From positions 682,001 to 746,000 of the forward strand of contig JADQAZ010000003.1 in assembly GCA_018524345.1 (NCBI GenBank): DNA of 64,000 nt, read 5' to 3'. The notes under the pieces were generated by a model. It was not told the origin of the DNA and did no database searches. It worked only from the letters and a program-made list of their open reading frames with translations. This DNA is from Harenicola maris. Lineage in GTDB: Bacteria > Pseudomonadota > Alphaproteobacteria > Rhodobacterales > Rhodobacteraceae. Position numbers and translations under genes: made by a program. This document shows, piece by piece, positions 9,928-18,022 of this stretch; the stretch's first letter is position 1, and each line of letters opens with the position of its first letter.

Positions 9928-11112
9928 TTAGGTTTTCACCCAAAGACTGCGCGGCGTATTGCACAAACATTCGTGCCCGGTTTCGGTAATCAAAATCGGT
10001 TCAGTGATCTCCAATCCGCCATCATCCAGCCAAAGCGCGGGCATGAAGTGGAATGTCATCCCTGCCTCCAGAACCGTGGTGTCACCGCGCCGGAAGGATA
10101 TCGTTCTTTCCCCCCAATCCGGCGGATAGCTCAGGCCGATCGCATAGCCGCAGCGGCTATCTTTCTCAAACCCGGCCTTGTTGAGCGTGGCGTTGAAGGC
10201 ATTGGCGATATCTTGGGCTTGGTTGCCGGGTTTTGCCTGTTCAAGGCCGGCTTCGATGGCGTCCAGCACAGCCGCTTCGGCATCGCGATACTTTCGCGGG
10301 GCCTCGCCGAGAAACAGGGTGCGCGATTGCGGGCATTGATAGCGGCGATGTGCCCCTGCGATTTCAAAGAAGGTCGCCTCGCCAGTCTTCATCGGGGTGT
10401 CATCCCATGTCAAATGCGGCGCCGTGGCATCCAGACCAGAGGGGGCCATGGGCACGATGGCGGGATAGTCCCCCCAATGCCCCTTGGCTCCGCGGATGCC
10501 TGTTGCGTAAATCTCTGCGATCAGGTGGTTCTTAGGCATGCCCGGCTCGGCGAGCTCAAGAATGCGGGCGTGCATGGCCTCAACAATGCGGGCAGCCCGG
10601 CGCATGTAGATGATTTCCTGCTCGGATTTCACGGCCCTTTGCCAGTTGACCAATCCGGTTGCATTGCGCAGCTCGGCCTGCGGCAGCTTGGCAAGCAGGG
10701 CGGCATGAGCGGCGGCGGAGTAGTAGTAATTGTCCATCTCTACACCGATGCGGGCCTGCGTCAGGTCAAGCTCCTGCAGAAGGCTGGCGAGGTTCTCCAT
10801 CGGGTGCTTGTCCGGGTTCTGGACGTAGGTGTCATCATATCCCCGGATCGAGGCATCGTTCTGCATGAACACCGTACGGGCGGCCCCATTGGCGTCCATC
10901 GCGCGGCCCCACCAGATCGGCTCGCCCTCTTGCCGCAAGATCACCGCTTGGAACACATAAAAGGACCAGCCGTCATAGCCGCTGATCCATGACATGTTCG
11001 ATGGGTCGGATACCACGATGGCCTCTAGCCCCGCGGCTTCCATGGCTCGTCGGGTTTTGCCGATGCGGCGTTGATATTCCTGCGTTGAGAAATTGTCGTC
11101 GCGTGTGGTCAT
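9928..11112 (-). CDS. M24 peptidase-fold hydrolase, metal-ligand-poor (creatinase/DoeA-like)
   Basis: 394 residues with a creatinase N-terminal domain (about 15-160) and an M24 pita-bread domain (about 170-390). Most canonical metal-site positions appear substituted: the Asp-rich strand reads EIAGAHRRYQCPQSRT, the usual GHGIG is CGYAIGLSYPPDWGE, and the next Glu is replaced in GMTFHFMP. This fits metal-free members such as creatinase and the ectoine hydrolase DoeA/EutD, which cut C-N bonds in small molecules. The PPDWGE stretch recalls DoeA, but the other ectoine genes are absent here. It lies just downstream of a GntR regulator on the same strand and is divergent from a TRAP transporter, so it probably acts on the imported compound. 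Confidence 0.85.
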   Translation of the reverse strand: MTTRDDNFSTQEYQRRIGKTRRAMEAAGLEAIVVSDPSNMSWISGYDGWSFYVFQAVILRQEGEPIWWGRAMDANGAARTVFMQNDASIRGYDDTYVQNPDKHPMENLASLLQELDLTQARIGVEMDNYYYSAAAHAALLAKLPQAELRNATGLVNWQRAVKSEQEIIYMRRAARIVEAMHARILELAEPGMPKNHLIAEIYATGIRGAKGHWGDYPAIVPMAPSGLDATAPHLTWDDTPMKTGEATFFEIAGAHRRYQCPQSRTLFLGEAPRKYRDAEAAVLDAIEAGLEQAKPGNQAQDIANAFNATLNKAGFEKDSRCGYAIGLSYPPDWGERTISFRRGDTTVLEAGMTFHFMPALWLDDGGLEITEPILITETGHECLCNTPRSLWVKT

Positions 11113-11141
11113 CGGCAGGAACCTGTGAATGGGGGAGGCGG

Positions 11142-11831
11142 CTAGTCCTCGAAGTAGTCGCGATGATATTCGCGCGCCTTTGCGATGGTGTCATCTAGGC
11201 GGGCGAGGTGAAAGCGAATAAGGCGCACGGCCTCTTCCTCATCCCGCGCGCAAAGGGCCTCGAAAATTTGCAGGTGATCGTCGTAAATCTCTGCCATGCC
11301 GGCAATGTCTTGGAGCGCCAGCGTGCACAAACGGTCGACCTGAGACTTGGTTTCTTCGATCGACCGAAAGGCCGGGCCACAGCCCGCTGCATTACAGATG
11401 AGTTGGTGGAAGGTGTAGTCCACCTCTTGGAACTGGTTGAAGTCGCCATGTTTCATGATGTGGCGTTGTTCGATCAGGTTTTCGCTGAGGGCATCTTTGT
11501 CATGGCTGGCGATGGAGGCGCAGGCGCGCCGCGCGACCTCTACCTCCACCGCCGTGCGGATGAAGCGAGAGTCCTTGATGTCGGGGATGGAAATTTTTCG
11601 GACGCGCGTGGCCATCTGCGGGCGGATCAATAGAAAGTTGATCTCGCTCAGCCTTGCGAAGGCCTCTCTGACCGGTTGCCGCGATACACCGAATTTTTTG
11701 GCAATCTCGACCTCTGAAATTTTGGCCCCAGGGATAAGGCGCAGGGTGATGATGTCGGTGCGCAATTGGTGGAAAACTTCGTCTGCCATGGTGAGGCGTT
11801 TGTCGTGAAATTTGGCCTCTAGCAAAGTCAT
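11142..11831 (-). CDS. GntR family transcriptional regulator, FCD subfamily
   Basis: 229 residues. An N-terminal winged helix-turn-helix (about 15-80, with KISEVEIAKKFGVSRQPVREAF) is followed by an all-helical FCD ligand domain (about 90-215). The FCD metal-binding pattern is present (D/H residues around VDYTFHQLICNAAG and DDHLQIFEALCARD). FCD regulators usually repress transport and catabolic genes for small organic acids and lose grip on binding the ligand. The gene is 29 bp upstream of the M24 hydrolase gene on the same strand and divergent from TRAP genes at 12099, so it most likely controls both. Confidence 0.93.
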   Translation of the reverse strand: MTLLEAKFHDKRLTMADEVFHQLRTDIITLRLIPGAKISEVEIAKKFGVSRQPVREAFARLSEINFLLIRPQMATRVRKISIPDIKDSRFIRTAVEVEVARRACASIASHDKDALSENLIEQRHIMKHGDFNQFQEVDYTFHQLICNAAGCGPAFRSIEETKSQVDRLCTLALQDIAGMAEIYDDHLQIFEALCARDEEEAVRLIRFHLARLDDTIAKAREYHRDYFED

Positions 11832-12098
11832 CGTTTCCTCTTTGTTGGCTGCCGCCCGGAGGGTTCCGGGGGATCTCGCTGCTGCCCAAATGTCTTAGGG
11901 GGTTGTTGAGGCATTCTCAACCATCCTGTGTGAACCCCTATATTTACTGGGGATTTGTCGGTCCTTCGGCTTACCATACTAGTCTACATTTTTCTTGACG
12001 GGTTTGATCCCTGTCCCTATCCCTGAGGGGGTCAAAAGAAATATGCGCCTATGGACTTGGGAGAGGGCGCATAGATTTTCACATCTGGGAGGATGAAC
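11832..12098. promoter_or_regulatory. Divergent promoter region between GntR gene and TRAP operon 1
   Basis: This 267-bp gap holds no gene. It contains a perfect 6-bp inverted repeat GTTGAG-N5-CTCAAC at 11925-11941 and a CCCC-N10-GGGG pair at about 11936-11960. A possible rightward promoter is TTGACG at 11995-12000 with TATCCC 17 bp later. Any of these could bind the adjacent FCD regulator; the sequence alone does not decide. Confidence 0.4.
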
Positions 12099-13094
12099 GT
12101 GACTATTTTTTCGAATGTTAAAAAGATGACACTTGGTATGGTGTTTGCCACCGGTTTGGCTGCGACGAGCGTTGCGGCGCAGGACGTGACCCTGCGCGGC
12201 GCAAGCATGTTTGACGAGCAGCACGCATTTACCAAGACCATGCAAAAGTTCGCCGAACTGGTGAACGAGAACTATGATGGCGAGGTGACTTTTGATCTGC
12301 GTCTCAACGGCGAATTGGGCGTCGAGTCAGATTATCTGACCTTCCTGCAGCAGGGCGTAGCGGTAGATTACACCATTATGGCGCCCTCCAATATGGCCAA
12401 ATTCTCGCCCTCTATTCCACTGATGGACATGCCTTTCCTGTTCCGTGATCTGGACCATTGGAATGCGGCCCTTTCCAGTGATGTGATGAAGCCGCTGGAA
12501 GAGGAGCTGTTGGAGAAAGCCGATATCATGATTATCGGCTATACCGGCGGCGGCACGCGCAACCTGCTGTCAAAGGACCCTATCGCCAACTTGGATGACC
12601 TCAACGGCCATAAGATGCGGGTGATGGGCGCACCTATTCAGGCGCAAATCTTCTCGGCACTGACGGCGGCCCCTTCGGCGATCGCCTACAACGAAGTCTA
12701 TAACGCCATTCAAACCGGCGTTATCGCGGGCTTTGAAAACGAGGCGGCGAGTATCCAGAACCTCAAGTTCTACGAAGTCGCGCCGAACGTGACCCTGACC
12801 CGTCACACCATCACCGTGCGTCCAATCGTCATGAGCGGCAAGACATTCCGCAAGCTGCCGGAGGACCTTCAGGCTGCTGTTTTGAAAGCAGGGGCAGAGG
12901 CCGGAACATTTGGCCGCGAGCTGGAGTCCAGCGAGGATGCCGTGAAGCTGCAAGAGATGATCGACGCGGGGCAGATCAAGGTTCAGGAATTTGAGAACCG
13001 TGATCAACTGTTGGAAATGGTTCTGCCGGTGCAGAACGAATACGCCAACAGCCTTGGCGCAGCCGACCTTTTGGAAGCGATCCGCGCGAAGTAA
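12099..13094 (+). CDS. TRAP transporter substrate-binding protein (DctP family), system 1
   Basis: About 331 residues. A signal peptide (to about residue 27, ending SVAAQ) exports it to the periplasm, where it binds a carboxylate-type solute for the membrane partners encoded next. The DctP-family arginine region (HKMRVMGAPIQAQIF) and the central AYNEVYNAIQTGVIAGFENE are present. An ATG lies at 12093, but a GGGAGG site directly abuts it; GTG 12099 has proper spacing and is preferred. A hairpin with a T-tract follows the gene, so this subunit is likely made in excess. The ligand is unknown. Confidence 0.92.
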   Translation: MTIFSNVKKMTLGMVFATGLAATSVAAQDVTLRGASMFDEQHAFTKTMQKFAELVNENYDGEVTFDLRLNGELGVESDYLTFLQQGVAVDYTIMAPSNMAKFSPSIPLMDMPFLFRDLDHWNAALSSDVMKPLEEELLEKADIMIIGYTGGGTRNLLSKDPIANLDDLNGHKMRVMGAPIQAQIFSALTAAPSAIAYNEVYNAIQTGVIAGFENEAASIQNLKFYEVAPNVTLTRHTITVRPIVMSGKTFRKLPEDLQAAVLKAGAEAGTFGRELESSEDAVKLQEMIDAGQIKVQEFENRDQLLEMVLPVQNEYANSLGAADLLEAIRAK

Positions 13095-13112
13095 TTTCGG
13101 GTGGCTAAGAAT

Positions 13113-13145
13113 GGCACCAGCGGCGCGCGTCGCTGGTGTCTTTTT
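13113..13145 (+). terminator. Attenuating terminator between dctP-type and dctQ-type genes
   Basis: Stem GGCACCAGCG (13113-13122) pairs with CGCTGGTGTC (13131-13140; one G-U pair) around an 8-nt loop and is followed by TTTTT at 13141-13145. It lies between the binding-protein stop (13094) and the small-permease start (13185). A partly efficient terminator here would raise the amount of binding protein relative to the membrane subunits. Confidence 0.75.
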
Positions 13146-13184
13146 GAACCTGAGTGGTTCGCAGAAACGGGGGGGGCGTGTCCA

Positions 13185-13679
13185 ATGGTCGGCCGGATTT
13201 TGGAAGGGTTCTGTCAGGGGCTGCGCATCGTCCTTGGCATATTGGTCGCGCTGCTGGCGGTGCCTGTGGGCATGCAGGTGATCTCTCGCTACACCGGAAT
13301 AATTCCCACCTTCCTTTGGACCGAAGAGCTTTCAACCTTCATTTTCGTATGGGTCGTGATGATCGGCTCTATGGTCGCGGTTTGGGAGGGCACGCATTTT
13401 GATGTGCATGTGATCCCGGATGCCAAACGTCCTTTGATGGTTCTTTTGCAAAAAGGGATTGTTCTGGTTCTCGTGGGCCTGTTTGCGGTTCTTTTCGCTT
13501 GGTATGGCATCGAATACGCGAAGTTCGGATCCCTGCAGCAATCGGTCATGATGCGCGCGAACTTGATGGTCACCTATATCTCGGTGCCGATCGCCGGGGC
13601 TGTCTGGGCGGTTTTCGTCTTCTATCGTCTCTATGAAGTTGTCCAAGCCTACCGCTGCTCAGCAAGGTCTTCGTCATGA
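13185..13679 (+). CDS. TRAP transporter small permease (DctQ family), system 1
   Basis: 164-residue inner-membrane protein with four predicted helices, starting with LRIVLGILVALLAVPVGMQVI. The family-typical FLWTEELSTFIFVWVVMIGSMVAVWEGTHF segment is visible. It pairs with the large permease to form the sodium-driven transport unit. The frame is open from 13101, but that part encodes the terminator hairpin and is not protein-like; ATG 13185 follows a run of seven G and opens directly before the first helix. The 3' end overlaps the next gene by 4 bp (ATGA). Confidence 0.9.
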   Translation: MVGRILEGFCQGLRIVLGILVALLAVPVGMQVISRYTGIIPTFLWTEELSTFIFVWVVMIGSMVAVWEGTHFDVHVIPDAKRPLMVLLQKGIVLVLVGLFAVLFAWYGIEYAKFGSLQQSVMMRANLMVTYISVPIAGAVWAVFVFYRLYEVVQAYRCSARSSS

Positions 13680-14986
13680 TTGTATCCACGGGGCTTGCCT
13701 GCGCCATTCTGGTTGGCGGATTTTTGTTGCTGGTGATCCTGCGGGTGCCGGTCGCTTTTGCTCTTGGCATCGCGACCATTCCGATTGTGATCCTTGATCT
13801 GCGGCTTACGCCCTTCATCATTCTGGACCGGATGTTTCAGTCCTATAACTCCTTTATCCTGTTGGCCGTGCCCTTCTTTTTGTTGGCGGCGAACCTAATG
13901 AACTCGGGCAAAATCACGGACAAGATGATCACTTTGGCGCGGGTCCTGACGGGGTGGATGCCCGGCGGGCTGGGGCATGTGAATGTGGCTGTGTCTATGC
14001 TCTTTGCGGGCATCTCTGGCTCCTCCACCGCGGATGCGGCGGGCTGCGGGAAAATCCTTATCCCTGCCATGGTGAAGGAGGGGTATGACGCCCGTTTTGC
14101 CGTGGCGATTACAGCCTGTTCCTCTGTAATGGGCGTAATCATTCCGCCCAGCATTTTGATGGTGGTCTGGGGCGGGGTGATGCAAACCTCTGTCGGTGCA
14201 CTGTTCTTGGCGGGGGCTGTGCCGGGCCTGATGATCGGGCTTGCTCTGATGGCGACGGTGTATTCCTACGCCAAAATCTATGATTATCCGACAGTTGGGC
14301 GGCCGAGTTCGGCCGATTTGAGGGATGCGGTTTTCGGGGCCGTGCCGGCCTTGATGACGCCGGTTTTGGTGATTGGCGGGATCGTCTTGGGCATCGTCAC
14401 ACCAACAGAGAGCGCGATTATTGCGGCGGGTTATTCCCTGATCCTTGGGGTGTTCTTTTACCGCACTGTGTCGCTCAAGGATTTGGGCGGGATATTCTAT
14501 GACACGGGTCGGTTTGCCTCGATCTCTCTCTTTGCGATCGGGACGGCCTCTGCCTTTGGCTGGATGCTGGCTTTCTTCAATGTGCCGCGTTTGATCGTAA
14601 CCTTTATGACCAGCATGGAGTTCGGCTACTTTGGCACGGCCTTGGTGATCGCGGGGCTGTTCTTGTTCTTTGGTCTGTTCATCGACGCCATTCCGACGAT
14701 CATCATTTTGGGAACAGTCCTGTTGCCGGTTGCCACAGCGGCGGAAATCCACCCGACGGTCTTTGCGATCATCGGTATCGTCTCCCTGGCCTTTGGCCTT
14801 GTGACGCCGCCCTATGGGTTATGTTTGTTGATATCGGCGGCTATTGGCGGGTTGAATGTGGTGAACGTGCTGCGCGATGTGGTCATCATCCTGATCCCGA
14901 TGCTGTTGATCCTCTTGCTCATTATTTTGATGCCAGAGCTGGTGCTGTGGCTGCCCAAGGCACTGATGCCCAACTCGTTCCAGTAG
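13676..14986 (+). CDS. TRAP transporter large permease (DctM family), system 1
   Basis: 436-residue inner-membrane protein of about 12 helices with DctM landmarks: PFFLLAANLMNSGKI, the glycine-rich FAGISGSSTADAAGCGKI, and IPPSILMVVWGGV. It carries the sodium-coupled translocation path. Translational coupling with the small permease (ATGA overlap) and location downstream of the binding-protein gene complete a three-part TRAP system. It ends 4 bp before the stop of a convergent IclR gene. The substrate is unknown but is probably shared with the divergent M24 hydrolase. Confidence 0.94.
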   Translation: MIVSTGLACAILVGGFLLLVILRVPVAFALGIATIPIVILDLRLTPFIILDRMFQSYNSFILLAVPFFLLAANLMNSGKITDKMITLARVLTGWMPGGLGHVNVAVSMLFAGISGSSTADAAGCGKILIPAMVKEGYDARFAVAITACSSVMGVIIPPSILMVVWGGVMQTSVGALFLAGAVPGLMIGLALMATVYSYAKIYDYPTVGRPSSADLRDAVFGAVPALMTPVLVIGGIVLGIVTPTESAIIAAGYSLILGVFFYRTVSLKDLGGIFYDTGRFASISLFAIGTASAFGWMLAFFNVPRLIVTFMTSMEFGYFGTALVIAGLFLFFGLFIDAIPTIIILGTVLLPVATAAEIHPTVFAIIGIVSLAFGLVTPPYGLCLLISAAIGGLNVVNVLRDVVIILIPMLLILLLIILMPELVLWLPKALMPNSFQ

Positions 14987-14990
14987 GGGG

Positions 14991-15755
14991 TTAACCCGGC
15001 GTGCCGAAGGCCGCCTCGACGTTGGCTTTGGCGCGCCGAAGGGCTGTCTCCACTTTTTCCCTGTTCTCGGGAAAGCGGGATGTCGGGATGGGGATCGACA
15101 TGGCGTAGTAGCTTCCGCTTGCGTCCTGAAACGCAAAGCCGATGGCCGAGATTCCCTGAGTGTGCTCGTCGGTATCGAACGCAAGCCCAGACTGCGCGAT
15201 TTTGTCGAGCAGGCCGGAAAGCTCCTCATATCCATCCTCTTGACCCGTCCGTTGAAATTCTTGGGCGGCTAGTTCCATAGCCGCCTTGCGCGGCATAAGG
15301 GCGAGGCAGGCGCGGCCATTGGCGGTTGAGGTGAGGGGAAAGACATCGCCAACCGAGGACACCGTGCGCAGGCGATGCAGGCCGGGCACCTGATCGATAA
15401 ACACCAGACCTTCGCCCCGAAGAACGGCAAGATCGGTTGTCTCGCCGGTCTCGCGGGCCAATTCGCTCAAAATTAGGCGGCAGCGTTCTACGATGTTGTC
15501 ATTGGCGGACTCCGCTAGCAAGGCGAGCTCCGGCCCAAGGCGCACGCCGCCTCCCGAGGGATCGCTGATGACCAGACGTTCGGTTGCCAAGGCGCCGGTG
15601 ATTCTTTGCACCGTGGAGCGGGGCAGGTTCACCTCGGTTGCGATTTGGCCAAGGCTGAGGCCCCCTTTTTTGTCCTTAAGAACCCGCAGGATGGCCGCAG
15701 CGCGGGCGATGACCTGAATGCCATTTCTATCTGATTTCTCGGTGCTTTCGGCCAT
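14991..15755 (-). CDS. IclR family transcriptional regulator
   Basis: 254 residues: an N-terminal winged helix (about 10-70, LSLGQIATEVNLPRSTVQRI) and a C-terminal IclR effector domain (about 80-250). The start ATG follows GGGGGAG. It is divergent from the cyclase-led operon beginning at 15967, and the gap contains a perfect 12-bp palindrome that may be its operator. IclR regulators commonly control aromatic and small-acid catabolism, acting as repressor or activator. The effector cannot be read from the sequence. Confidence 0.93.
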   Translation of the reverse strand: MAESTEKSDRNGIQVIARAAAILRVLKDKKGGLSLGQIATEVNLPRSTVQRITGALATERLVISDPSGGGVRLGPELALLAESANDNIVERCRLILSELARETGETTDLAVLRGEGLVFIDQVPGLHRLRTVSSVGDVFPLTSTANGRACLALMPRKAAMELAAQEFQRTGQEDGYEELSGLLDKIAQSGLAFDTDEHTQGISAIGFAFQDASGSYYAMSIPIPTSRFPENREKVETALRRAKANVEAAFGTPG

Positions 15756-15816
15756 GAGACTCCCCCGTTTTCTGCCTGAAAATTGGCAGTTTTCCCTCTG
15801 AATACTTGCGCACTAT

Positions 15817-15828
15817 GTATCGCGATAC
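15817..15828. promoter_or_regulatory. Candidate IclR operator palindrome
   Basis: GTATCGCGATAC is a perfect 12-bp palindrome in the 211-bp gap between the divergent IclR gene and the cyclase operon, 61 bp before the IclR start and 139 bp before the cyclase start. Position and symmetry fit an operator; binding is inferred. No second copy was seen in the window. Confidence 0.45.
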
Positions 15829-15966
15829 GGTGCATCGCAACCATTTTCAGGAATTTCTTGACCGCATGGCGGTTAATGTGCATCACTATGCGGGACAGAG
15901 GGGAGGAGCCCACTCTGAGAATTAAACGGACACGACGCCTGCGGGCGAACAAGGGAGAGCTGTCTG

Positions 15967-16803
15967 ATGGTCAAAGTTCGCGGCATTGAATTTCAGGGAA
16001 ACACCGACAACGATATGGGGTTAGAGTTCTACAACCTGAGCCACCGTTTCGGGTTTCAAAATCCCAACTGGCCCTACTTTCAGGATACCAAGATCGAGCG
16101 TATCCACTACATGGCGAAGTCTGGCGTTCTAAGTCAGCGCATCACCACAACCATGCATGCCACCACTCACATCGACGCCCCTGCGCATGTCGTTCAAGGG
16201 ACGCCTTTCATTGACGAAGTGCCCTTGCCGCACTTCTTCGGGACAGGTCTGGTTGTTTCGATCCCCAAGAAAAAATGGGAGCAGATCACCGGTGACGATC
16301 TGGAAAAAGCCTGCGGTCATGCGATCCGCAAGGGCGATGTCCTGATCATCAACACCGGCTGGCACCACGACTATGAAGATGGCGATTATTTTGCCTATTG
16401 CCCCGGTCTTGTTTCCTCTGCTGCTGAGTGGATGGTTGAAAAGGGCGTCAAGGTTGTGGGGCACGATACCCAAGCCAATGACCACCCTCTGGCCACCGCG
16501 ATCGGCCCGCAACGTAACGGCCCCCTGCTTCCACATCTGGAAAAGGAATACAAAGAATGGTCCGGCGGCGTGGATTGGAAAGACGCCTTCCCAGAGTGGG
16601 AGCCCGTCCACAACATCCTGTTCAAGAACGGTATCTTGGGTATCGAAAACGTCGGCGGCGATCTTGATGCCGTAACTGGCAAGCGCTGCACATTCGCCTT
16701 CTTCCCATGGAACTGGGATCGCGGCGACGGCTGTATCATCCGCCTCGTTGCCATGATCGACAAAAGCCAAGAGTTCCGCATCGACGACGGCGCTGAATTC
16801 TAA
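15967..16803 (+). CDS. Cyclase family protein (KynB-like metal hydrolase)
   Basis: 278 residues of the metal-dependent cyclase/kynurenine-formamidase fold (PF04199). The metal motif is H64-A-T-T-H68-I-D70-A-P-A-H74, with Thr in place of the usual Gly before Thr-His. A later HDTQANDHP stretch supplies further metal or active-site residues. Members hydrolyse amides, lactones or cyclic intermediates. The gene follows GGGAGAG and opens the long IclR-linked operon, so it may perform a first hydrolytic step on the imported compound. Reaction unknown. Confidence 0.9.
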   Translation: MVKVRGIEFQGNTDNDMGLEFYNLSHRFGFQNPNWPYFQDTKIERIHYMAKSGVLSQRITTTMHATTHIDAPAHVVQGTPFIDEVPLPHFFGTGLVVSIPKKKWEQITGDDLEKACGHAIRKGDVLIINTGWHHDYEDGDYFAYCPGLVSSAAEWMVEKGVKVVGHDTQANDHPLATAIGPQRNGPLLPHLEKEYKEWSGGVDWKDAFPEWEPVHNILFKNGILGIENVGGDLDAVTGKRCTFAFFPWNWDRGDGCIIRLVAMIDKSQEFRIDDGAEF

Positions 16804-16821
16804 GCGACCGAGCTATCATAG

Positions 16822-16845
16822 GCGCCGCCCGGCACAGGGCGGCGC
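16822..16845 (+). other. Perfect intercistronic hairpin
   Basis: GCGCCGCCC (16822-16830) and GGGCGGCGC (16837-16845) form a perfect 9-bp stem with a 6-nt loop between the cyclase and cupin genes. There is no T-tract, so it is more likely an RNA-stabilising or processing element than a terminator. Confidence 0.6.
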
Positions 16846-16874
16846 AACGCGGCAGATTTTCTGGGGAGGAAAGA

Positions 16875-17219
16875 ATGCACATCAAACGGTTCAAGGACGC
16901 ACAGCCCTATGTTGCGCCCAATCACTATGAATGTCACGGCCTGCGGCTGCAGGGTTTTGAGGAGGGCGGCCCGACCAACCAATGGGTTGGGTTTAGCCAG
17001 TTCCTTCCCGGTGGCGGCGCAGGGCCGGATTCCACCCCATTTGAGAAAGTATACGTCGTGCTGGAAGGGGAAATGTCCCTCAGCGTGGACGGTGAGGAGG
17101 TGGTGCTCGGTCGCTACGACAGCTGCACCATTCCCGCTGGCGAAGTGCGCGTTTTGACAAACCGCAGCAACGAGACAGCCAAGATGTTGGTTGTCATTCC
17201 ATATCCCCCGGAGGCTTGA
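16875..17219 (+). CDS. Cupin domain protein
   Basis: 114-residue single cupin barrel with the two family motifs in reduced form (PFEKVYVVLEGEMSLSVDGEEV and SCTIPAGEVRVLTNRSNE). Several usual metal-binding His positions are not occupied by His, so metal binding is uncertain. It has a GGGGAGG ribosome site. It ends inside the ribosome-site region of the SDR gene, so the two are translationally linked. Small cupins in catabolic operons act as isomerases, dioxygenases or ligand sensors; the role here is unknown. Confidence 0.88.
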   Translation: MHIKRFKDAQPYVAPNHYECHGLRLQGFEEGGPTNQWVGFSQFLPGGGAGPDSTPFEKVYVVLEGEMSLSVDGEEVVLGRYDSCTIPAGEVRVLTNRSNETAKMLVVIPYPPEA

Positions 17220-17221
17220 GA

Positions 17222-18019
17222 ATGAATGTGATGCAAAATCCGCTGTCGATGTTTGACGTTAAAGGCGATGTGGCGCTGATCACCGGCGCCTCCGGTGCCT
17301 TTGGCATGGTTGCTGCCCGCATTCTGGCGGGCGCAGGTGCGCGTTTGGTTCTGGTTGCCGGCAATCAGGAGGCTCTGGACGAGATCTCCGCAGAATGTCG
17401 CGATCTGGGGGCCGAGGTTTTGGCCATCAACACCCGCCCGACGGACGAGAGTATTTGCGCCGACTTGGTCGAGCAGGCTGTGGCCGCCTTTGGCCGTTTG
17501 GACATTCTGGTTGTCGCGTCGGGCATGAACAAGGTAGCCCTGATCAACGACATGGCGCCCGAAACGTTCTCTGCTGTCATGGATGCGAATGTGACGCAAA
17601 GCTGGCTTTTGGCGCGTGCCGCCGCGGGGCAGATGAAGGCACAGGGCGAGGGGGGCAAAATTGTTCTGGTCTCCTCGGCGCGCGGCCTTCTGGGGCATCC
17701 GGCCGGTTACACCGCCTATTGCGCCTCCAAGGCCGCTACCGATGGGATCGTCAAAGCATTGGGCTGTGAACTTGGCCCAACCGGCATCACAGTAAATGCG
17801 ATTGCGCCAACCGTGTTCCGCTCCCCTCTGACCGCATGGATGTATGAGGACACCGAAGAGGCCACAAAGGTGCGTGCAGGCTTCCTCGCCCGCGTGCCAA
17901 AGGGCCGTTTGGGGGAGCCAGAGGACCTCGCTGGACCGCTTCTCTTCCTCGCTTCGAAAGCGTCCGACTTTTACACCGGGCATATTCTTTATGCTGACGG
18001 TGGGTATACGGCGGGTTAG
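17222..18019 (+). CDS. Short-chain dehydrogenase/reductase
   Basis: 265 residues of classical SDR type. The cofactor loop is TGASGAFG at 21-28 and the catalytic residues are S152 and Y166-x-x-x-K170 (YCASK). The usual NNAG is replaced by ASGMN. The enzyme should oxidise a hydroxyl or reduce a keto group with NAD(P). A TTG at 17216 is in frame, but ATG 17222 sits 8 nt after GGAGG and is preferred. It lies in the IclR-linked operon directly before a second NAD-dependent dehydrogenase, so two oxidation steps are likely in this pathway. Confidence 0.92.
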   Translation: MNVMQNPLSMFDVKGDVALITGASGAFGMVAARILAGAGARLVLVAGNQEALDEISAECRDLGAEVLAINTRPTDESICADLVEQAVAAFGRLDILVVASGMNKVALINDMAPETFSAVMDANVTQSWLLARAAAGQMKAQGEGGKIVLVSSARGLLGHPAGYTAYCASKAATDGIVKALGCELGPTGITVNAIAPTVFRSPLTAWMYEDTEEATKVRAGFLARVPKGRLGEPEDLAGPLLFLASKASDFYTGHILYADGGYTAG

Positions 18020-18022
18020 GGG

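Noticed and set aside
9928-14986. Ectoine degradation cluster (doeA with TRAP uptake)
   Set aside because: Only the M24 protein and a TRAP system fit. The deacetylase, aminotransferase, dehydrogenase and the MocR-type EnuR regulator of ectoine clusters are absent, and the regulator here is FCD-type.
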